This document shows, in pieces, positions 1 to 7,626 of a stretch of DNA of 64,000 nucleotides. Every line of letters starts with the position of its first letter. Positions within the stretch are counted from its first letter, which is position 1. A program made the translations under genes and the position numbers. Source of the stretch: CAJXYS01 sp913063035 (GTDB lineage: Bacteria; Pseudomonadota; Alphaproteobacteria; Rhodobacterales; Rhodobacteraceae); assembly GCF_050586465.1 (NCBI RefSeq), contig NZ_JBOCEG010000009.1, positions 62,001-126,000 of the forward strand, read 5' to 3'. Under the pieces are notes generated by a model, which was given only the letters and a program-made list of their open reading frames with translations, did not search any database and was not told the origin of the DNA.

Positions 1-413
1 CGCAGGGAAATGCCATCCAGCGCATCGACATCCGCCGTCAGACGGTTGAGCGCCAGCCCGCCGCGCAGCCGCAGCAGACGCGGATAGGGCAGCCGCATGA
101 TGCCGCCGAGCAGATGGACCCGCAGCCCGGCCAGCGCGCGGAGCGTCGCGTCATGGGTCAGCAGACGTTCCCCGTAGCGCGCCCCGGCGCGCCCGAGGGC
201 CAGGAGCCGCACCCCGGCGCTGGGGCGGAAGAAATCGAATCCGATGCCGAGCCCCGCCAGCCCGGCCGCGCCCGCGGCGGTGATGAACCATCCCGAGAGC
301 CCGAGCAGCCCGACACCCGCCATCAGCACCATGGCGGCCAGCGCGGCACCGCGCCAGAAGGCGCGGCTCTGGCCCTGCCAGATCACGCGGAGGAGCGCGA
401 AGAGCGGCTTCAT
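1..413 (-). CDS. cydC: CydC, thiol reductant ABC exporter subunit (N-terminal part, cut by window edge)
   Basis: This is the first 137 codons of a gene that runs off the left edge. The protein begins MKPLFALLRVIWQGQSRAF and has two hydrophobic stretches at about residues 22-36 and 43-60, as in the membrane domain of CydC-type ABC exporters. CydDC moves glutathione/cysteine to the periplasm and is needed to assemble cytochrome bd oxidase. The ATG at 411-413 overlaps the cydD stop codon by 4 bases (ATGA), so the two are translationally coupled. The nucleotide-binding domain lies outside the window. The call rests on the coupling to cydD and the N-terminal sequence. Confidence 0.85.
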   Translation of the reverse strand, partial: MKPLFALLRVIWQGQSRAFWRGAALAAMVLMAGVGLLGLSGWFITAAGAAGLAGLGIGFDFFRPSAGVRLLALGRAGARYGERLLTHDATLRALAGLRVHLLGGIMRLPYPRLLRLRGGLALNRLTADVDALDGISL

Positions 414-2095
414 GCCGTATCCCCGAGGGCGATCTGCCGATCCATGCGCGCCACGAGGTCCGGGTCATGGGTGGCGACGATCAGCATCGCGCCGCCGTCG
501 GCCAGCCGCATCAGCCCGTCCGTCACCAGTCGCGCGGTCTCCGGGTCGAGATCGGCCGTCGGTTCGTCTGCCAGGATCACCCCGGGGGACGCGGCCGCGG
601 CGCGGGCGATGGTCAGCCGCCGCGCCTCGCCGCCCGAGACGCCCGCGCCGGTTTCACCGAGCCGCGTGGCGCGGCCCCGCGGCAGCGCGGACACCACCGC
701 GCGGGCCTGCGCCAGATCTAGGGCCTGCTCGACCCTCGCGGCGTTCCCGCCCGCCAGCGCGAGATTGTCTGCAAGGCTGCGGTTCAGGAAATGGGGCGTC
801 TGGGACACCCAGCCGATCCGGGTCCGCCAGGCATCGGCGGTATCGGCCCCGAGAGGCTGTCCGGCCACCTCGATCCGGCCGGACGCGGGCGCGGCCAACC
901 CGGCGAGCAGCGCCAGCAGCGTCGACTTGCCGGCACCGCTCGGCCCGGTCAGGGCGACCCGGCTGCCGGGCGGCAGGTCCAGGTCGGGGAAGAGCAGGCG
1001 ATGCCCGGCCGCTGTCTCGAAAGCCACCCCGCGCGTGGCGATCCGTGCCGGGCCTGCCAGCGGGGCCGCGGCCGCGCCCTGTCCCGCGATGTTGCGTCGC
1101 CCGGCGGCCTCGGCCGCGGCAAGCTCTGCGGCGACCGCGACGGCGGCGGACTTGTCGTGCCAGGCGGCCGCGAGATCGCGGAGCGGCTGGAAGAAATCCG
1201 GTGCCATCAGCAGCAGGAAGATGCCGGCGCCGACGCCCAGCGGCGCGCCCCATGTGCCGAAGCCGATCTCGCCCAGAAGCGCGAAGCCGACATAGACCGC
1301 GACCATCGCCACGCCAAGCGCTGCGAAAAGCTCGAGCACGGTGGACGACAGGAAGGCGATGCGCAGAACCTCCATCGTCTGCCGGCGAAGCTCGTCCGCC
1401 GCGCGGTCGAAACGCGCCAGGGTGCGCGCGCCCGCATCCAGCACGCGAATGTCCACCAGCGCCGAAAGCCGTTCCATCAACAGCCCGTTCAGGCTGCCGA
1501 TCTCTTCCATCTGGCGTGCGCTCGCCTCGCGGGCGGCAAGCCCCACGAGCGCCATGAAGACCGGGATCAGCGGCCCGGCGACCAGCAGGACCGATCCCAC
1601 CGCCCAGGAAAACCAGAAGCTCAGGGCCAGGATCGCCGGTGGCAGGATCGCCACCCGCATGCGCGCCGGCTGGTAACGCGTCAGGAAGGGGCGCAGCGCC
1701 TCGAGTTTCTGTGCCGCGAGCGCCGTGACCTCGGCCGAGGCGGGGCGGTTCGGATCGAGCGGCCCGCGCAGCGCCTCGTCCTCGATCAGCCGCTGCCGCT
1801 CCAGCCCGAGGACCCGGTCGGCGGCATGGGACGCACGCGCCTCGGAGAGCGCCGCGAGCCAGGCGCGGGCCAGCCCCAGCCCCGCGAATCCCGCCGCCAG
1901 CACGAGAGGCGGCAGCTGCGGCAGGGCCGGGTCCAGGAGGGCCGCGATGGCAAGGGCGACGATCGCGGCCTGCGGCAGCCAGATCAGCGCCGCGGCGACC
2001 GACAGCACACCGGCGCGCCGCAGGTCACGCGCGCCCGGCGCGACAAGTGCCGCAAGCCGGTCCCTGCCGGCGTCCCTGTCCGCGGTTTCCGCCAC
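410..2095 (-). CDS. cydD: CydD, thiol reductant ABC exporter ATP-binding/permease subunit
   Basis: A 561-residue half-transporter with an N-terminal membrane domain (hydrophobic segments from about residue 30 to 300) and a C-terminal ATPase. The Walker A motif GPSGAGKST lies near residue 384, the signature VSGGE near 486, Walker B VILADEP near 504, and the H-loop THD near 543. CydD pairs with CydC to export thiols and support cytochrome bd maturation; length and domain order are normal for the family. It is the first gene of a leftward operon with cydC. The 137-bp gap to the divergent Rrf2-type regulator holds an FNR-like box and two near-identical elements, one of them just 13 bp upstream of this start codon, which suggests oxygen and NO-type control. 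Confidence 0.9.
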   Translation of the reverse strand: MAETADRDAGRDRLAALVAPGARDLRRAGVLSVAAALIWLPQAAIVALAIAALLDPALPQLPPLVLAAGFAGLGLARAWLAALSEARASHAADRVLGLERQRLIEDEALRGPLDPNRPASAEVTALAAQKLEALRPFLTRYQPARMRVAILPPAILALSFWFSWAVGSVLLVAGPLIPVFMALVGLAAREASARQMEEIGSLNGLLMERLSALVDIRVLDAGARTLARFDRAADELRRQTMEVLRIAFLSSTVLELFAALGVAMVAVYVGFALLGEIGFGTWGAPLGVGAGIFLLLMAPDFFQPLRDLAAAWHDKSAAVAVAAELAAAEAAGRRNIAGQGAAAAPLAGPARIATRGVAFETAAGHRLLFPDLDLPPGSRVALTGPSGAGKSTLLALLAGLAAPASGRIEVAGQPLGADTADAWRTRIGWVSQTPHFLNRSLADNLALAGGNAARVEQALDLAQARAVVSALPRGRATRLGETGAGVSGGEARRLTIARAAAASPGVILADEPTADLDPETARLVTDGLMRLADGGAMLIVATHDPDLVARMDRQIALGDTA

Positions 2096-2107
2096 GTGTG
2101 CCCTGCC

Positions 2108-2133
2108 TAAAGCTATATTCGCGGCACATCTTT
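2108..2133. promoter_or_regulatory. Candidate operator copy 1 (Rrf2/NsrR type) upstream of cydD
   Basis: A 26-bp element beginning TAAAGCTATATTC and ending CATCTTT. It matches the element at 2184-2209 at 20 of 26 positions without gaps. It sits 13-38 bp upstream of the cydD start, where a bound repressor would block transcription. On the other strand it begins AAAGATGTG, which resembles the AAGATG half of known NsrR operators. Assignment to the adjacent regulator is inference. Confidence 0.5.
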
Positions 2134-2156
2134 AACAGCGGGAAACTGCCCGGAAC

Positions 2157-2170
2157 CTGATCTCGATCAA
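2157..2170. promoter_or_regulatory. FNR/FnrL-like box
   Basis: CTGATCTCGATCAA matches the consensus TTGAT-N4-ATCAA at 9 of 10 defined positions. It lies midway between divergent cydD (62 bp upstream of its start) and the Rrf2 regulator. Oxygen-responsive FnrL commonly controls cytochrome bd functions in Rhodobacteraceae, so the location fits. Binding is inferred. Confidence 0.55.
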
Positions 2171-2183
2171 ATCGTGCCGGGGA

Positions 2184-2209
2184 TAAAGCTGTATTCTCGT
2201 GGCATGTTT
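2184..2209. promoter_or_regulatory. Candidate operator copy 2 (Rrf2/NsrR type) upstream of the regulator gene
   Basis: Second copy of the 26-bp element, beginning TAAAGCTGTATTC and ending CATGTTT, 24-49 bp upstream of the regulator's ATG. Both copies are in the same orientation, 76 bp apart start to start. One copy per divergent gene is the arrangement expected of a local autoregulated repressor. Confidence 0.5.
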
Positions 2210-2232
2210 GAAGGCGCAACCGAGACCCTGCC

Positions 2233-2685
2233 ATGCGGCTGACCACTCGCACCAACCTCGCCATGCGCACGCTGATGTTCTGCGCCGTGAACGATGCACG
2301 GACCGTTCGGAAATCCGACGTCGCCGAACATTGCAACGCGTCCGAGAATCATCTCGCGCAGGTGGTGAACCTGCTGGGCCAGCGCGGGTTCATCCGCACC
2401 GTCCGCGGGCGCAATGGCGGGATAAGGCTGAACCGGCCGGCGGCCGATATCTCCGTCGGGGCGGTGATCCGCGCCTTCGAGGCGGACGTGCCGTTCGCCG
2501 AATGCTTCGCCGGGGCGCAGAACACCTGTCCGATCACGCCGTTCTGCCGGTTGAAGCAGTCGCTGGCCGGCGCGGTCGCGGCCTTCTACAGCTATCTCGA
2601 CGACGTGACGCTGTCGGATCTCGTGGCCGGCAATGCCGGGCTGGAGGGACTGCTCGGCATGCCGTCCGACGCCGCGACGGCCTGA
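2233..2685 (+). CDS. Rrf2 family transcriptional regulator, NsrR-like
   Basis: A 150-residue winged-helix regulator starting MRLTTRTNLAMRTLMFCAV. The recognition region spans about residues 27-62 (SDVAEHCNASENHLAQVVN, then RGRNGGIRL). Three cysteines in the pattern C-X7-C-X5-C, near residues 96-110 (ECFAGAQNTCPITPFC), match the Fe-S ligand region of NsrR, the nitric-oxide-sensing repressor. The gene is divergent from cydDC, whose bd-type oxidase is NO tolerant, so control of cydDC by this protein is likely. It could instead be an Rrf2 member sensing iron-sulfur status. The ribosome-binding site is weak; the start was chosen by family length. Confidence 0.8.
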   Translation: MRLTTRTNLAMRTLMFCAVNDARTVRKSDVAEHCNASENHLAQVVNLLGQRGFIRTVRGRNGGIRLNRPAADISVGAVIRAFEADVPFAECFAGAQNTCPITPFCRLKQSLAGAVAAFYSYLDDVTLSDLVAGNAGLEGLLGMPSDAATA

Positions 2686-2736
2686 AGGCCGCCTGCCCGA
2701 CTTGAAAGCCGGGCGCGGGCGCCGTAGGTCCAGACC

Positions 2737-3042
2737 ATGAGGCCCGAGACCAAGATCGCCACCTGCTGTTATTGCGGCACGCGCAGCGTGCTGGAGTTCG
2801 ACTCCGCCCGGCACGTGTTGCAATGCGCCGCCTGCGGCGCGCCGATCACCAAGATGAAAGCCTTGCGCGCCGATGCGGCGGACCCCGGTCCGGCCCGCCC
2901 CCGGAGCCCGTCCAAGCCGTCGCGATACCCCGGTCACGGCGCCCCGGACCGGCCGCGCAAGGGCAAGCGCCGCAAGAAGCGGCGCGGGATGCTCCATTAC
3001 CTCAAGGAAGCCTTCGACGAGATCGAGGATCTCTTCGACTGA
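2737..3042 (+). CDS. Small zinc-ribbon-like protein with a basic linker
   Basis: A 101-residue protein of unknown function. The N-terminus has CCYCG near residue 10 and CAACG near residue 31, a two-CxxC arrangement typical of a zinc ribbon. A proline- and arginine-rich linker follows (about 48-84, ending KGKRRKKRRG), then an acidic amphipathic tail with LKEAFDEIEDLFD. Charge segregation (basic middle, acidic end) suggests binding to nucleic acid or a protein partner, but no function can be assigned. It follows the Rrf2 regulator by 51 bp on the same strand. Confidence 0.7.
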   Translation: MRPETKIATCCYCGTRSVLEFDSARHVLQCAACGAPITKMKALRADAADPGPARPRSPSKPSRYPGHGAPDRPRKGKRRKKRRGMLHYLKEAFDEIEDLFD

Positions 3043-3047
3043 CGCGG

Positions 3048-3407
3048 TCAGCGCAACTCTAGCGTGATCTCCGCGCCGCCCCAGCCATGCACGCTGTCAT
3101 GGGCGCGGATCGTGACCCGGTCCACCCCGTCGGGCAGCGTGACGCCGGTGAGCGACCGCGTGAAGGGCTGTTCGGCTACGTGCGGATGCAGAAGCTCGCG
3201 ATACCCGAGCTCGGTGCCGTCGGGGGCAAGGACCGCCCAGCCATCGGCATAGTGGTCCCAGCCCTCGTCGGCGTGGCGCAGCGTGACCTCGAAGCGCCAT
3301 GTCTCTCCGCCGCGGACGGCCTCGGCCGCGACGATGTCGGCTTCGCCGGCCTGCAGCGGCAGGACGGAGACGAGGCTGGCGGCGAGGGCTTGCGGAACGG
3401 TCTTCAC
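3048..3407 (-). CDS. Small secreted protein of unknown function
   Basis: A 119-residue protein using a GTG start at 3405-3407. The GTG is preceded 7 bases upstream by GGAGG, a better site than any upstream start. The first residues (VKTVPQALAASLVSVLPLQA) look like a short export signal. The body is rich in Gly, Glu and beta-prone stretches (WRFEVTLRH, WAVLAPDGTELGYREL, RVTIRAHDSVHGWGG) and could be a small periplasmic beta-sandwich. It is convergent with the zinc-ribbon gene and divergent from asd. No family is recognised. An upstream in-frame start at 3497 would lengthen it by 30 residues but lacks a ribosome-binding site. Confidence 0.6.
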   Translation of the reverse strand: MKTVPQALAASLVSVLPLQAGEADIVAAEAVRGGETWRFEVTLRHADEGWDHYADGWAVLAPDGTELGYRELLHPHVAEQPFTRSLTGVTLPDGVDRVTIRAHDSVHGWGGAEITLELR

Positions 3408-3525
3408 TTCGGCCTCCGTGATCGTGCCCCCCAAGGCTACGCCAACAACGCCAATGGTGCATTTCACATTCCCGCTGGGATGCGTTAAGACACGCACAAC
3501 CGAGATTCCCGATCAGGAGATGACA

Positions 3526-4548
3526 ATGGGTTATCGTGTGGCCGTCGTCGGCGCCACGGGCAATGTGGGCCGCGAAATGCTGAACATCCTGGCCGAGCGC
3601 CAGTTCCCGGTGGACGAGCTCGCCGCGCTGGCGTCGCGCCGTTCCCTGGGCACCGAGGTCAGCTTCGGGGACCAGACCCTCAAGACCCAGGACCTCGCCA
3701 CCTTCGACTTCGAGGGCTGGGACATCGCGCTTTTCGCCATCGGCTCCGACGCGACGAAGGACTACGCGCCCAAGGCCGCGCGGTCGGGCTGCGTCGTGAT
3801 CGACAACTCGTCGCTCTACCGCTACGACCCGCAGGTCCCGCTGGTGGTGCCCGAGGTCAACCCCGAGGCGGTCGAGGGCTACCGCGAGAAGAACATCATC
3901 GCGAACCCGAACTGCTCCACCGCGCAGATGGTCGTGGCGCTGAAGCCGCTGCATGACCGCGCGAAGATCAAGCGCGTCGTCGTGTCGACCTACCAGTCGG
4001 TGTCCGGCGCCGGCAAGGAAGGGATGGACGAGCTCTGGGACCAGACCAAGGCGATCTACAACCCGACCGACGAGGTGGCGCCCAAGAAGTTCCAGAAGCA
4101 GATTGCCTTCAACGTCATTCCGCATATCGACGTCTTCATGGAGGACGGCTCCACCAAGGAAGAATGGAAGATGGTCGCCGAGACCAAGAAGATCATCGAC
4201 ACCGCGATCAAGGTCACCGCGACCTGCGTGCGGGTCCCGGTCTTCGTCGGCCATGCCGAGGCGATCAACCTCGAGTTCGAGGACCATCTCGACGAAGAGG
4301 AAGCCCGCGAGATCCTGCGCCAGGCGCCGGGGATCATGGTCGTCGACAAGCGCGAGGATGGTGGCTACATCACGCCGGTGGAATGCGTGGGGGACTTCGC
4401 CACCTTCATCAGCCGCATTCGCCAGGATTCGACCATCGACAACGGGCTGAACCTCTGGTGCGTCAGCGACAACCTGCGCAAGGGCGCGGCGCTGAACGCC
4501 GTGCAGATCGCCGAAACGCTGGCCAACCGCGTCCTCAAGAAAGGCTGA
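3526..4548 (+). CDS. asd: Aspartate-semialdehyde dehydrogenase
   Basis: A 340-residue enzyme that reduces aspartyl phosphate to aspartate semialdehyde with NADPH, a shared step toward lysine/diaminopimelate, threonine and methionine. The N-terminal Rossmann motif VVGATGNVGREM is at residues 7-18. The active-site cysteine lies in NPNCSTAQM near residue 133, and HAEA in the C-terminal half is typical of the family. The ATG at 3526 follows CAGGAGA by 6 bases; the longer open frame upstream has no support. It is monocistronic, ending in a strong terminator 22 bp downstream. Confidence 0.95.
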   Translation: MGYRVAVVGATGNVGREMLNILAERQFPVDELAALASRRSLGTEVSFGDQTLKTQDLATFDFEGWDIALFAIGSDATKDYAPKAARSGCVVIDNSSLYRYDPQVPLVVPEVNPEAVEGYREKNIIANPNCSTAQMVVALKPLHDRAKIKRVVVSTYQSVSGAGKEGMDELWDQTKAIYNPTDEVAPKKFQKQIAFNVIPHIDVFMEDGSTKEEWKMVAETKKIIDTAIKVTATCVRVPVFVGHAEAINLEFEDHLDEEEAREILRQAPGIMVVDKREDGGYITPVECVGDFATFISRIRQDSTIDNGLNLWCVSDNLRKGAALNAVQIAETLANRVLKKG

Positions 4549-4570
4549 CCGGCCGAAGAGGGATCTCGAG

Positions 4571-4602
4571 GGGGCGTCCCGCCGGGGCGCCCCTTGCTTT
4601 TT
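4571..4602 (+). terminator. Rho-independent terminator after asd
   Basis: A 10-bp stem (GGGGCGTCCC at 4571-4580 with GGGGCGCCCC at 4584-4593, one G-T wobble), a 3-base loop, then TTGCTTTTT. It is placed 22 bp after the asd stop. Confidence 0.85.
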
Positions 4603-4649
4603 GGGCGGTGCTGGCGGACCCTGACCCCCCACAACGCGCGGAGGCCCCC

Positions 4650-6290
4650 ATGCGACGGATCCTTGCAGCCCTGGTCCTTTTCCTGCCCACGATGGCCGCC
4701 GCCGAGGATATCGTCGTCCCCTCGGCCGTCACGCGCGCCACCCTCTATCCCGACGGTGCCGCGCTGACCCGCCTGGCCGAGGCCGAGCTGCCTGCCGGGT
4801 CAGGCGCGGTGATCGTGACCGGGTTGCCCCGCGGTCTGAACCCCGACACGCTGCGTGTCTCGGGCGCGGGGGATTTCCAGATCGGCGCGGTCAGCTACCG
4901 CGACCGCCGCCTGCCGCCGCGCGCGCCGGAGGACGGCGCCGCGATCGAGGCCGCCCGCGCCGAGATCGCCCGGCTCGAGGCCGCGATCCGCGAGGCGACG
5001 GCGGAGATCGGCGCGATCCGGCTGCGGATAGATGCGGCCCGCGCCCGGCTCGACTTCCTGTCGAGCGTCGGCGCCTCCAAGGCGGCGGAGCCCCTGGCCG
5101 GCAGCAGCCCGGCGGAGATCCGCGATCTCGCCCGGATGCTTGGCGAGGAAACCCTTGCCGCCCGGTCCGCGGCGCACGCGGCCGAACAGGAGATCGCCGC
5201 GGCCGAACGCGCGCGCGCCGAGCTGGACGAGGAACTGGCCGAGGCGCGCGCCGCGCTCGAGGCGCTGACCCGCCCCGCGCCGCCGGGCGCGGCCCTGCGG
5301 GTCGAGGTTCGGGCCGCGGCCGCGACGTCGGCCCGGCTCGAGATACGATACCAGAGCCCCGCTGCCGCTTGGCAGCCCGTCTACGACCTGCGGCTGTCGC
5401 GCGGCGAGACGGCGACGCTGGAGCTTGTGCGGGGCGCGCTGGTGCGCCAGGCCACCGGGGGCGACTGGACCGGCGTGGCGCTGACGCTGTCTACCGCGCG
5501 GCCGTCCGGCCAGACGGGTCCGTCGGAGGTCATGCCGCGCCGCCTGCGGATCGGCCCGCCCGTCACCGCCGACCGCCAGCGGATCAGCGGCGAGTCCGAG
5601 ATGCTGTCCGGCGCTGCGGAACCGGCGCAGTCCGCGCCCGCGGCCGACGCCATCGGCGCCCGGACCGAGATGCAGGGCCTTACCGTCGTCTACCGCTATC
5701 CGGACCCGGTCGACGTCGCCAGCGGCGCCGAGGCCGCGCGGCTCGCGCTGGACCGCATCGCGCTGGCCCCCGATCTCACCGCCGTCGCCGCGCCGCGTCT
5801 CGACGCCACCGCCTATCTCGTGGCCGAGGCCGAGAACGCCAGCGGCGAGCTGATCCTTCCGGGACCGGTCTCGTTTTACATGGACGGCGCTTTCGTGGGC
5901 TCCGGCCAGATCGGGCTCTGGGCCGGGGGCGAGACGGCCCGCTTTCCCTTCGGCCCGATCGAGGGCCTGCGCCTGTCGCGCCGTATCCTCGAACGGCTGG
6001 AGGGCGACCGGGGCGTGATCTCGCGCTCCAACCGCGTCTTCGAGCGCGCCGAGATCGCCGTCGAGAACCTGACCGACCGGGCCTGGCCGGTGCAGCTGCG
6101 CGACCGCGTCCCCTATTCCGAGCAGGAGGATCTGCGGATCGACTACACCGCCGAACCGCCGGCCGACACCGCCGATCCCGACGGTCTGCGCGGCGTGCTC
6201 GAATGGCGCTTCGAGATCGCGCCGGGCGGCACGCGCACGATCCGGCTCGAACACGAGATCAGCTGGCCCGAGGGTGACATCCTGCGTTAA
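4650..6290 (+). CDS. Secreted DUF4139 (MuiA family) protein
   Basis: A 546-residue exported protein. The signal peptide MRRILAALVLFLPTMAAAED is cleaved near residue 19. A short N-terminal beta domain (DUF4140-like, about 20-100) is followed by a coiled coil rich in Glu, Arg and Ala (about 100-215). The large C-terminal DUF4139 beta domain starts near IRYQSPAAAWQPVYDLRLSR and ends IRLEHEISWPEGD. Members are called mucoidy inhibitor A homologs, but their biochemistry is poorly known; an envelope role is inferred. The start is set by GCGGAGG 5 bases upstream and by the signal peptide. Confidence 0.85.
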   Translation: MRRILAALVLFLPTMAAAEDIVVPSAVTRATLYPDGAALTRLAEAELPAGSGAVIVTGLPRGLNPDTLRVSGAGDFQIGAVSYRDRRLPPRAPEDGAAIEAARAEIARLEAAIREATAEIGAIRLRIDAARARLDFLSSVGASKAAEPLAGSSPAEIRDLARMLGEETLAARSAAHAAEQEIAAAERARAELDEELAEARAALEALTRPAPPGAALRVEVRAAAATSARLEIRYQSPAAAWQPVYDLRLSRGETATLELVRGALVRQATGGDWTGVALTLSTARPSGQTGPSEVMPRRLRIGPPVTADRQRISGESEMLSGAAEPAQSAPAADAIGARTEMQGLTVVYRYPDPVDVASGAEAARLALDRIALAPDLTAVAAPRLDATAYLVAEAENASGELILPGPVSFYMDGAFVGSGQIGLWAGGETARFPFGPIEGLRLSRRILERLEGDRGVISRSNRVFERAEIAVENLTDRAWPVQLRDRVPYSEQEDLRIDYTAEPPADTADPDGLRGVLEWRFEIAPGGTRTIRLEHEISWPEGDILR

Positions 6291-6423
6291 GCGGCCACCG
6301 GCCGGACCGGACCTGTTGCAGTGAAGCCGCGCCCGGCGGCGGTATGGAACCTATCCCCCGGATTTTGATGCGATTTTGGGGTAGGCTGGCCGGATCGGCG
6401 AGAATGATAACGAGCAGTCGACC

Positions 6424-6777
6424 ATGAAAAAGATCCAAGAGGCAGGTGCCGGTGCCGCCCCCGTGGCGTTCCCCTGGCAGGCAGATCCCGATTTCCACGA
6501 TCCCGACAGCGAGACCGCGGCGCTCTTGCGCGCGGCGCTCCGGCCCGTTTTCGACGGGGCGAGCGACTGGGCGGGCCTTATCGCGGCGCTGGGACGGCGC
6601 GGCGTGCGGCTGGCCATACGCGAGGGGCGTTTGGTGCTGACGGATGGTGAAACCGGGCGGCGCATCTGCACCGCGCGGCTTCTCGGCCATCCGCTGGCGG
6701 ACCTGGCCGCGCGCCTTGGCCGGCCCTGCGTGCTGGCCCGCCGCGACGCACCGGCCGCGGGCGAGTTCCTGCACTAG
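6424..6777 (+). CDS. Hypothetical protein, 117 residues
   Basis: No family is recognised. The protein begins MKKIQEAGAGAAPVAFPW and is soluble and Ala/Arg rich. It has a helix-turn pattern around WAGLIAALGRRGVRLAIREGRLVL and a C-terminal segment RLLGHPLADLAARLGRP. The beta hairpin IREGRLVLTDGETG with the following helix resembles a small compact alpha-beta domain. The start has only a weak ribosome-binding site. The 133 bp upstream hold an imperfect CCTATCCCC/GGGGTAGG inverted repeat at 6351-6392. Codon use fits the genome, so it is probably real. Confidence 0.6.
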   Translation: MKKIQEAGAGAAPVAFPWQADPDFHDPDSETAALLRAALRPVFDGASDWAGLIAALGRRGVRLAIREGRLVLTDGETGRRICTARLLGHPLADLAARLGRPCVLARRDAPAAGEFLH

Positions 6778-6826
6778 GCCACGCCCGGTCCCGCGTCATG
6801 GCCGTGCGCCCGTGCGGGGCGCCGGA

Positions 6827-7477
6827 TCAGATCAATTGGAAATCCTGGCGCGCCGGGACGTACTGGAAGAGTTGGCCTTCGGCGATGTCGTTCCAGAGCC
6901 CGTGCAGCGTCAGCCGCCCGGCCTCGACCGCTTCGCGCACGAAGGGGAAGGTCATCACGTTCTCGAGCGAGACCAGCACCGCCTCGCGTTCCAGCGCCCG
7001 GTGCTTCGCGGTGTCGTCGGCTATCTCGGACACCCGTTCGTAGCCGGGACGGAGAATGTCCATCCAGCGGCCGATGAAACTGGATTTCTCTTCCAGTTCC
7101 GGCGCCTTGCCCTCGCACATCTCGAGACAGCCATGCACGCCGCCGCAGTTGGAATGCCCCATCACGACCAGATGCGCCACCTTGAGCGCCTTTACCGCGT
7201 ATTCGACCGCTGCCGAGGTGCCGTGGTGGTCGCCGTCTGGCTCGTAGGGCGGGATCAGGTTTGCAATGTTGCGGTGGATGAAGAACTCGCCCGTGTCGGC
7301 GCCGAAGATCGAGGTGACGTGCACGCGCGAGTCGCAGCACGAGATGACCATCGCCCGCGGGTGCTGCCCCTGTTCGGCCAGTTGCATGTACCAGCCGCGG
7401 TTCTCGGCATAGGTCGTCGCTTTCCAGCCCTGGTAGCGCTGAACGAGATAGGATGGCAGCGGTTTTGCGTGATCCAT
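6827..7477 (-). CDS. Beta-class carbonic anhydrase
   Basis: A 216-residue zinc enzyme that interconverts CO2 and bicarbonate. Cys48, Asp49 and Arg51 in CCDSRVH, plus His108 and Cys111 in GHSNCGGVHG, form the zinc site and the Asp-Arg dyad of beta carbonic anhydrases. The ATG at 7475-7477 gives MDHAKPLPSYLVQRYQGW; a longer frame reaching 7675 runs into the divergent peptidase promoter and is not supported. The gene is single, 149 bp from the divergent M17 peptidase. Confidence 0.93.
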   Translation of the reverse strand: MDHAKPLPSYLVQRYQGWKATTYAENRGWYMQLAEQGQHPRAMVISCCDSRVHVTSIFGADTGEFFIHRNIANLIPPYEPDGDHHGTSAAVEYAVKALKVAHLVVMGHSNCGGVHGCLEMCEGKAPELEEKSSFIGRWMDILRPGYERVSEIADDTAKHRALEREAVLVSLENVMTFPFVREAVEAGRLTLHGLWNDIAEGQLFQYVPARQDFQLI

Positions 7478-7626
7478 CGGGTGTCCCTCGGTTCTTGTTC
7501 TGCCGTCTCTAATCCTCAACGCGCCGGAATTCGAGCGTTTTGTCTCGCGTGGGGCCGCGCGGTGACCCTTGCGGCGGCTGGGGCAGGCGCTAGGCTGTGC
7601 GCCAGTCCGCAGCGGAGATTCCTTGA

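Noticed and set aside
6351..6392. Imperfect inverted repeat CCTATCCCC/GGGGTAGG upstream of the 117-residue gene
   Set aside because: A bulged, short stem in an ordinary gap; too weak to call a terminator or operator.
7489..7498. GTTC-N2-GTTC resembling a LexA box
   Set aside because: Alphaproteobacterial LexA sites have seven bases between GTTC repeats; here there are two.
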